Shown one piece after another: positions 8,941 to 13,238 of a DNA stretch of 13,238 nucleotides; the stretch's first letter is position 1, and the number at the start of each line of letters is the position of its first letter. The DNA is from Perkinsus olseni (Eukaryota > Perkinsozoa > Perkinsida > Perkinsidae): assembly GCA_013115135.1 (NCBI GenBank), contig JABANP010000893.1:1-13238 (forward strand). Reading direction: 5' to 3'. Both the position numbers and the translations under genes were made by a program. The notes under the pieces are model-generated. The model was given only the letters and a program-made list of their open reading frames with translations, was not told where the DNA came from and did not search any database.

Positions 8941-8967
8941 GTTGTCCAGGAGAACTTCTCCTACAAC
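8941..8967. repeat. palindrome, inner arms 7, outer arms 5
   Basis: AGGAGAA-C-TTCTCCT (8948-8962) flanked by GTTGT (8941-8945) and ACAAC (8963-8967): a 12-bp stem with a two-base bulge. Confidence 0.85.
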
Positions 8968-9077
8968 TTCCCAGCTGACCCCCACCTGTAGCGACAGGCC
9001 CGCCGGTTCAGTGCCTCACGGGTGCACGACTGCTGATGGAACACAACCTTTTTTTTCCATCGCCGGCCTAAACCCTC

Positions 9078-9240
9078 ACCTCGGGAGGGTTTGTCAGCCG
9101 GGTTCGCTTCCGACTCTACCCGTGCGACAACGTGCCGTTGTGGTCCACCGCGATATCCTCCCTGTGGCCCACAGGCTGTGAGAGCCTCCCACAGGCTGTG
9201 GGAGTCTTTCACATCTGGCAGACTACGCGGTTCACATCCG
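9078..9240 (-). pseudogene. RNase H C-terminal fragment, copy 2, with hairpin insertion
   Basis: A second minus-strand copy of the same fragment: DVNRVV at about 9221-9240 and ARVESEANPADKPSRG with its core at 9078-9113. It is homologous to copy 1 at an offset of about 770-816 and diverged at the DNA level. The two conserved blocks GTAGTC and GTGGACCAC (minus strand) are 72 bases apart here but 24 apart in copy 1. The extra sequence is essentially the palindrome tract 9161-9204. A one-base indel and a stop also disrupt this copy. Immediately after the SRG motif, an AAACCCT...AGGGTTT foldback (about 9070-9092) reuses the coding bases. Confidence 0.6.
9161..9204. repeat. palindrome tract Z11 inside RNase H copy 2
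   Basis: CCTGTGG-C-CCACAGG (9161-9175), then CACAG-G-CTGTG, then CTCCCACAG-G-CTGTGGGAG (9186-9204, arms 9). The blocks are alternating inverted copies of one CCACAG/CTGTGG word. The tract is absent from RNase H copy 1. Confidence 0.9.
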
Positions 9241-9473
9241 CCATAGCAGCGGTTGCCGTCGGCTGCGGCGCGCCCGCCGCCGCCTCCCTCTTCGCCCCGA
9301 CGTTCCCGGCGGACGCTTCCCGCCTTCCGGACTTGCGGTTCCCGGGTTCCCTCGCTTAGCCTTGAGCGCCTTATCGGCTGCTCGGTTTCTCGGCGGGGAT
9401 CCCGACAAGCCATGGTTCTCTCCTTCCCTGCTTACTCCACTACTACACGTCTGCTTCGGCCTAATTGTTTCCT

Positions 9474-9497
9474 GAGGGAAGTTCCCTCTTAGAGGGA
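9474..9497. repeat. zigzag palindrome Z3
   Basis: GAGGGAA-G-TTCCCTC (9474-9488) overlaps TCCCTCT-T-AGAGGGA (9483-9497), both with 7-base arms and a one-base centre. Confidence 0.9.
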
Positions 9498-10021
9498 CTG
9501 CTCCTTCCCGGGGCCCCCAGGCTCGGGGGTTCATAGTACCACCTTAGTACACGCCTCTACGCCTTTCGTGGCACATCCTTCCTCTCTTGCGGTCTTGGGT
9601 TCCCCTTCGAGGGGGCATCGGCCGCATTAGCTCCGCTTGTTACTCTACTCGCGTACACCTTCAGCGGCTTTGCCGCTATCTTGTCCCCGACCCCTCCCAG
9701 TGGGCTAGTGGGTGGCACCCTCTATCCGATTCGTGGCTACTAGCTGGCCTGCTCCTCGGCTCCCCTTCGCCGTTACCACTTCTGCGTCACGATGAGTCTG
9801 CTTCCTTACCCTGCGGGGATCAGTACCTACCATCGTCCAGCTCGTACGCCATAATCTGGCTCTCTGTCTTGCATTTCTTCTGCTCTGGGACCGCCCAAGT
9901 GGTCACGTCACGGGCCGCACGTGGATCTGAGGTTCTCGAGGACCTGCTCCCTAGAGGTCTCGAGGCTCCTTTTGTCTTGCTCCTGTGACAGGCCGCCTCG
10001 CTCTCGTCGCGTACTCTTACT
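9498..10021. other. no gene recognised; C+T-rich degenerate sequence
   Basis: No recognisable coding motif on either strand. The minus-strand open frame crossing it (about 9820-10143) contains YELDD, which does not match the YxDD context of an RT. Small folds are present (AGCGGC-TTT-GCCGCT at 9663-9677). A repeated word GAGGTYCTCGAGG occurs twice at about 9930-9965. Confidence 0.4.
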
Positions 10022-10038
10022 TCGGGCGGTCCGCCCGA
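10022..10038. repeat. one-base-centre palindrome, arms 8
   Basis: TCGGGCGG-T-CCGCCCGA, followed at once by a near-direct repeat of GATCGACAC around CCGGG (about 10037-10067). Confidence 0.9.
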
Positions 10039-10067
10039 TCGACACCCGGGTGGATCCGGGATCGACA

Positions 10068-10448
10068 CTAGGACATCTCCGGCTTCACGGTTCCGAGTCA
10101 CGTCACGACGACCCGTGCACTGTACACCCTCCGCGCCTGGCAAACATTACCCTAGTAGGGTTACCCTACCCTTCTGCCGCATTGGCTGCACCGACACATA
10201 TCCGGCACTGCCCGGTCTGCTTTCCCGCTATCTTCGTGCGGACCAAGGGTTGACCGGGCTCTGTTTCCTCAAGTCTCTTGGGTTCGTCCTTCGCGCAGTT
10301 CGCATGGACCTTGGGTTTGCAGATTTGCAAGTCCACGCTGTGCCTACCCCAGAGTTGGTCCCTGTGTGTTCCGCAGTGTGGACAGCGCAGGTTTCCGCGA
10401 TGGGCTGTTCGCTCGCTCCGAGTTTCTGCGGCAGTCACTGCACACCGC
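10068..10448. other. no gene recognised; minus-strand open frame of unknown nature
   Basis: A minus-strand open frame (about 10166-10537) has an isolated CPHCG near its middle, but no CCHC spacing or other family signature, so it is not called a gene. ACCCTA-G-TAGGGT (10149-10161) is a small one-base-centre fold. Confidence 0.35.
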
Positions 10449-10470
10449 GTCGGTCGGACCGACTCGGTCC
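10449..10470. repeat. zigzag palindrome Z4
   Basis: GTCGGTC-G-GACCGAC (10449-10463) overlaps GGACCGA-C-TCGGTCC (10456-10470): the same word in three alternating orientations. Confidence 0.9.
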
Positions 10471-10794
10471 TTTCCGCGCTACCCCAGTCCGTTGCCCGGC
10501 AGTGGTTCGGATCGCCTGACGCAATTGGCCCGGCCATGTTGGCCCCACTGCACCTTGCACGGGTCAGGGCTCCCAGCTAAGGGATGACTCACTGCTCTGC
10601 ACCATGGCACCTGGGTGGACGGACTTCATCCTGTGCATGATGGCGTCCTGCTCAATGGAAGCTTCCACTGATAGTGTCCTGCTCTTGCAGACTAGCGGAA
10701 CGGCTTACTCATCCGCTCTCAGCCTCAGAGCCAGAGGTAGGCTCCCGCTGGGTTCCCGCCCGCCCGCGAGTCGCGAAGGCGGTCGAGGAGGTGA

Positions 10795-10814
10795 ACTCCT
10801 GGAGTAACTCCAGG
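10795..10814. repeat. zigzag palindrome Z9
   Basis: ACTCC-T-GGAGT (10795-10805) overlaps CCTGGAGT-A-ACTCCAGG (10798-10814, arms 8). Confidence 0.9.
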
Positions 10815-10868
10815 CTCCGCTGCTCTGTTCAGCCACCGCGGCTACTCTGTCGTTTGTAGCGCCTGCGC

Positions 10869-10889
10869 GGACTGAGTCCGCCGGACTCA
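10869..10889. repeat. zigzag palindrome Z10
   Basis: GGACT-G-AGTCC (10869-10879) overlaps TGAGTCCG-C-CGGACTCA (10873-10889, arms 8). CGTCACGTGACG, an even-centred 12-base palindrome, follows at 10896-10907. Confidence 0.9.
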
Positions 10890-10943
10890 TTCTCTCGTCA
10901 CGTGACGCTAGTTGCGTCATGAGCTTCGGTGTCGTTATCTCCA

Positions 10944-10958
10944 GTGGCGACTCGCCAC
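10944..10958. repeat. one-base-centre palindrome, arms 7
   Basis: GTGGCGA-C-TCGCCAC. Confidence 0.9.
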
Positions 10959-10979
10959 CATTTGTGTGCCCACTTTATA

Positions 10980-11002
10980 CGCGTGAATCACGCGGCGTGA
11001 TT
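10980..11002. repeat. zigzag palindrome Z5
   Basis: CGCGTGA-A-TCACGCG (10980-10994) overlaps AATCACGC-G-GCGTGATT (10986-11002). Three alternating copies of GCGTGA/TCACGC. Confidence 0.9.
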
Positions 11003-11024
11003 TGTGACAACTCCTTTGTCTCAT

Positions 11025-11045
11025 ACCACAGACTGTGGTCCACAG
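11025..11045. repeat. zigzag palindrome Z6
   Basis: ACCACAG-A-CTGTGGT (11025-11039) overlaps CTGTGG-T-CCACAG (11033-11045). Confidence 0.9.
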
Positions 11046-11169
11046 CCACCAGCTCTTGTGTCACACAGTTCGTGGAGCTACGTGCCCGTTCACGTCGTTT
11101 TGAGTCGTCTACTTCGCTCATGGTTTTTGTCCTCCACTCTGGTGACGCTTCCCGCGTAGACTCCGTTTC

Positions 11170-11191
11170 GTGCTCAGTGAGCACTGCTCAC
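11170..11191. repeat. zigzag palindrome Z7
   Basis: GTGCTCA-G-TGAGCAC (11170-11184) overlaps GTGAGCA-C-TGCTCAC (11177-11191). Confidence 0.9.
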
Positions 11192-11531
11192 CCGACGGTA
11201 CAGGGCGGGCAGATTACCGCTTGTGGGTACTGCACTGCCGCTACCCGAGCAGCCACCATTCTGCGGCGCAGGATCTGCGCTGCCGGTGCACCAACCCGGC
11301 ATGCAGTTCATCGAGCATCGGGTGTTGCTCGGAGTCCGAGCCTCAGACGTGTCCGGGTTCTGCTTCCTTCTCTCTACAACCTTCCGGCGGCTGGTGTCGC
11401 TTCCCACGGGGAAGTTTCTCCTACCCTCTTCTCCGGCCACTGACTCGTGCTGGCCTTCCCGGAGATTCTTCCTCGGTGGGTGTCGGGGTTGTACTAGCAC
11501 CTCGCGCATACGGCCTCCCGACCAGCTTCTC
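11192..11531. other. no gene recognised
   Basis: The open frames on both strands here are compositional. The minus-strand one (about 11174-11560) has several Cys residues but no known zinc-finger spacing. Small folds occur, for example CTTCCC-ACG-GGGAAG near 11400. Confidence 0.35.
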
Positions 11532-11546
11532 CTCGGGGCCCCCGAG
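11532..11546. repeat. one-base-centre palindrome, arms 7
   Basis: CTCGGGG-C-CCCCGAG, followed by CACAGC-T-GCTGTG at 11558-11570. Confidence 0.9.
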
Positions 11547-11822
11547 TCGGAGGATATCACAGCTGCTGTGCTTGCTGCACTCAGCGTCTCCGATCTCCTT
11601 CTACGTTCGTCTCACCCCGCGCGGCGCTACGCTTGGAAGCGTCGCGCATACACCGTATCCACGGCATAGCACTCGGTAAGCACTCGTTACTCTCGCTAGT
11701 CAGGGGCTCCTCATTCCCATCGTGAGCGGAGTCGCTTGCGTGACACCATGCAGCGACCATGCGGTGCTTTGTGCCGCAGTACTGCCAGGGCACCTCTGCG
11801 TTCGCCACTTGACTATGCTACA

Positions 11823-11846
11823 GTTCCGAAGCGGAACTTCCGCTTC
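11823..11846. repeat. zigzag palindrome Z8
   Basis: GTTCCG-AAG-CGGAAC (11823-11837) overlaps GAAGCGGAA-C-TTCCGCTTC (11828-11846, arms 9). Confidence 0.9.
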
Positions 11847-11885
11847 TCGGCGCGACATTTGCATCAACGCGCAACCTCACCAGTG

Positions 11886-11928
11886 ACTGACTGGAGCCCC
11901 CAGTCAGTGTCTCCTCCAGTCTGGGGGC
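11886..11928. repeat. nested foldback
   Basis: ACTGACTGG-AGCCC-CCAGTCAGT (11886-11908, arms 9, loop 5) competes with an outer pairing of GCCCCCAG (11896-11903) to CTGGGGGC (11921-11928). Confidence 0.8.
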
Positions 11929-12068
11929 GACCTTGATCCATCGCATTCCTGTGTATCCAGCAGCTTCGACACAGCTATGATTCACCTCAGCCTCAGGCGG
12001 CGGGGTTGCCCCATTCGGTTAGTTTGGCCGTTAAACCGGCACGAGTCCTGCAACGTAGTGGCCCAACC

Positions 12069-12083
12069 CTGTAGGACCTACAG
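12069..12083. repeat. one-base-centre palindrome, arms 7
   Basis: CTGTAGG-A-CCTACAG; the right-most member of the field. Confidence 0.85.
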
Positions 12084-12268
12084 CAGGTGTGCTTCACCCC
12101 GTATGGAACTCGCGACGACGGGATTTCCATCACTCGCAGCATTTTCTGCGCATGCAGTGCTGAACCAGACCACATTATGTTTTTTTAGTCGGAGCCCCGG
12201 GGCATACCACAATGTCTTCACCATCATTTGGTCACGTCCCGTCATGTTCGTCCCCGTTCTATGTGCTT

Positions 12269-12791
12269 TCATGCACACGATTGGGCAGCTGAGCTCGGTC
12301 TCGACTCGATCGTAACGTTGTTCGCCCGGCAGAAGTGCCTTCTCCCCGGCTGTTCGATTCGCGACACGAGCTCTCTTCCCATGGGTGGCGCGGCGGCTTC
12401 GAGTCCCTTCACCGTTGCTATTAGCATAGGGCTACTCGTGTTGATCTCATACCCCGGCAGCTCATGCGCCTTCTTCACCCCATCAAGTACGTCTTAGCGG
12501 TCCCAGCGTTTCCTATGCTAGTAATCCAGTCCTGCATCTCCTGTAGATTGGCTGGCATCGGTGTCCGTATCCTCTTGTCGGCTTTAGTCAACTCGACCGT
12601 GAACCTGATCCACGACCGCACCCCCACCGCGTACGTCTTCGCCGTGGCTGGGCGGATTGCTTCAACCGTGCCACATCTCTGTCGCCCTCTCCTTTCCACC
12701 GCGGCACCGTGGGTTTAGCCCGCAGTGTTTCTTTTTCTCCCCAGTCTTGCCATTCTGCCAGTAACCAGCCAAGCGTCGGTGGCTCATTCAT
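12269..12791 (-). pseudogene. tyrosine recombinase N-terminal (core-binding) domain fragment
   Basis: Read on the minus strand. The segment RPATAKTYAVGVRSWIRF (about 12601-12654) is followed by GTAKTYLMG (about 12476-12502) and, after a one-base shift at about 12478, KKAHELPGYE and a VKGL segment (about 12400). This pattern (Arg-Pro-x-Thr-x-x-x-Tyr...Trp...Phe, then Thr-x-x-x-Tyr-Leu, then Ala-His and Lys-Gly) is the SAM-like core-binding domain of tyrosine recombinases of DIRS, Ngaro or Crypton type transposons. A second frameshift near 12680 joins an upstream frame. The catalytic domain (Arg...His-x-x-Arg...Tyr) could not be found downstream in any minus frame down to about 11950, so it is a fragment or too decayed. 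The domain call is from pattern only. Confidence 0.6.
12329..12380 (-). repeat. B-like unit within the recombinase fragment (U1)
   Basis: Diverged relative of the B units at 12890-12949 and 13179-13238. The minus strand encodes GRELVSRIEQPGRRH here against GKELKSRIDQPGRRH in B, so the similarity is at protein level too, with conservative Lys/Arg and Asp/Glu changes. Confidence 0.75.
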
Positions 12792-12828
12792 CTCAATCTA
12801 ACCTCAACTGCACAGCAGCCTCTTCTGC

Positions 12829-12949
12829 CCCCGACTACGATGGGCATGGGAAGAGACCTCGTCGTCTCGAATCGATCTCAACGATGGGGGTCGCCTGGTA
12901 GGAGTGTCTCCTCCCCGGCTGATCGATTCGCGACTTGAGCTCTTTTCCC
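12829..12949 (-). pseudogene. second recombinase-related fragment containing unit B1
   Basis: Minus-strand reading GKELKSRIDQPGRRHSYQA, then IVEIDSR, aligns with the U1 part of the recombinase frame and beyond it (NVTIESR there). It is therefore a partial duplicate of the end of that coding segment. The frame stops soon after. B1 (12882-12949) repeats at 13171-13238 with offset 289 and one mismatch in the last 60 bases. Confidence 0.55.
12882..12949. repeat. repeat B1
   Basis: Matches 13171-13238 at offset 289; over 12890-12949 only base 12896 differs. It carries a small stem AGGAG-TGT-CTCCT (12900-12912). The unit runs to the window edge in its second copy, so the full length is unknown. 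Confidence 0.9.
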
Positions 12950-12991
12950 ATTGTATGTTACGCAAGGTCGCGGACGAAGAGCCGGGATTTT

Positions 12992-13153
12992 AGTAATCGA
13001 TACACTCCGTGTGTCGAAGGAAAATCCACGGTAGTCCGCCGCAGGAGACAATCGTGTGTATGCGTGCGGGGCGGTGTACGTCACCGAGCCGTTCATCGTG
13101 AGAGGTCAGCGTCTGGCACGGTAGTGCCGGGTGTCCTGTCGATGTTTTTGACC
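12992..13153 (+). repeat. repeat A2: second copy of the element 2 pol tail
   Basis: Perfect 162-base copy of 7522-7683, preserving the in-frame TAG. It sits between B1 and B2. The flanks (42 bases to B1, 17 to B2) are unlike those of A1. Confidence 0.95.
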
Positions 13154-13170
13154 CACCCGTCCCTCCCTCA

Positions 13171-13238
13171 ATGGTGGGGTCGCCCGGTAGGAGTGTCTCC
13201 TCCCCGGCTGATCGATTCGCGACTTGAGCTCTTTTCCC
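13171..13238. repeat. repeat B2 (cut by window end)
   Basis: Second B copy, 289 bases after B1. It continues to the last base of the window, so the B-A-B block could be the start of a longer 289-bp tandem array. Confidence 0.9.

Noticed and set aside
9832..9846. YELDD on the minus strand as a possible RT catalytic motif
   Set aside because: The spacing is YxxDD-like rather than YxDD, and no other RT block is present in that or a neighbouring frame.
10166..10537. Minus-strand open frame with CPHCG as a possible gag zinc finger
   Set aside because: Only one Cys pair is visible; the following His and Cys do not fit CCHC spacing, and the surroundings are palindrome-rich decayed DNA.
10656..10667. 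TGGAAGCTTCCA as part of the palindrome field
   Set aside because: It is even-centred with 6-base arms, within what chance could give over several kb; listed separately from the one-base-axis set.
11174..11560. Cys-containing minus-strand open frame
   Set aside because: No recognised metal-binding spacing, and the frame begins inside the zigzag palindrome at 11170-11191.

Overview
The window looks like a retroelement-packed stretch of a eukaryotic nuclear genome, with no ordinary host gene that I can support. A protist is the best guess. A Perkinsus-like alveolate is a weak impression from the style of the pol proteins, not something the sequence proves. Every coding region is broken by frameshifts or stops, so these are decayed or decaying copies.

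Layout. (1) 1-4328: an LTR retrotransposon on the + strand. The window opens inside its 5' LTR; the 3' LTR is about 3957-4328, with 2 substitutions over the 313 bases shared. Inside are gag with a zinc knuckle, an aspartic protease, a reverse transcriptase with YLDD, and RNase H. Pol ends about 40 bases before the 3' LTR and has no integrase. (2) 4330-7654: a second, different LTR-type element on the + strand, with a gag zinc-knuckle remnant, protease (DSGSS), reverse transcriptase (FVDD), RNase H with all four acidic residues, and a DDE integrase. Its upstream part is missing; element 1 abuts it, either as a nested insertion or by sharing a leader. (3) 7522-7683: a 162-base tail of element 2 that recurs perfectly at 12992-13153. 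(4) 7771-8042: a GC-rich minisatellite. (5) About 8040-12090: C+T-rich sequence with no intact gene. It contains two diverged minus-strand RNase H tails (motif EANPADKPSRG) and a very dense set of short perfect palindromes with a single-base centre, often chained as X-n-X'-n-X. (6) 12269-12791: a minus-strand tyrosine-recombinase N-terminal (core-binding) domain. (7) 12882-13238: repeat units B1-A2-B2, where A2 is the element 2 tail and B is a fragment related to the recombinase coding sequence.

The main finding is the 'zigzag' palindrome field. I count 23 perfect palindromes with arms of 7-10 bases and a one-base axis in about 4 kb, against roughly 0.25 expected by chance. By eye I found none in the 7.6 kb of retroelement sequence to the left. 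One such cluster coincides with an extra 48 bases in one RNase H copy relative to its sister copy, which suggests that the palindromes were inserted or grown in place. The other notable points are the integrase-less element 1, the split-repeat-like A1...B1-A2-B2 arrangement beside a tyrosine recombinase, and a base-pair-preserving change in a small hairpin shared by the B units.
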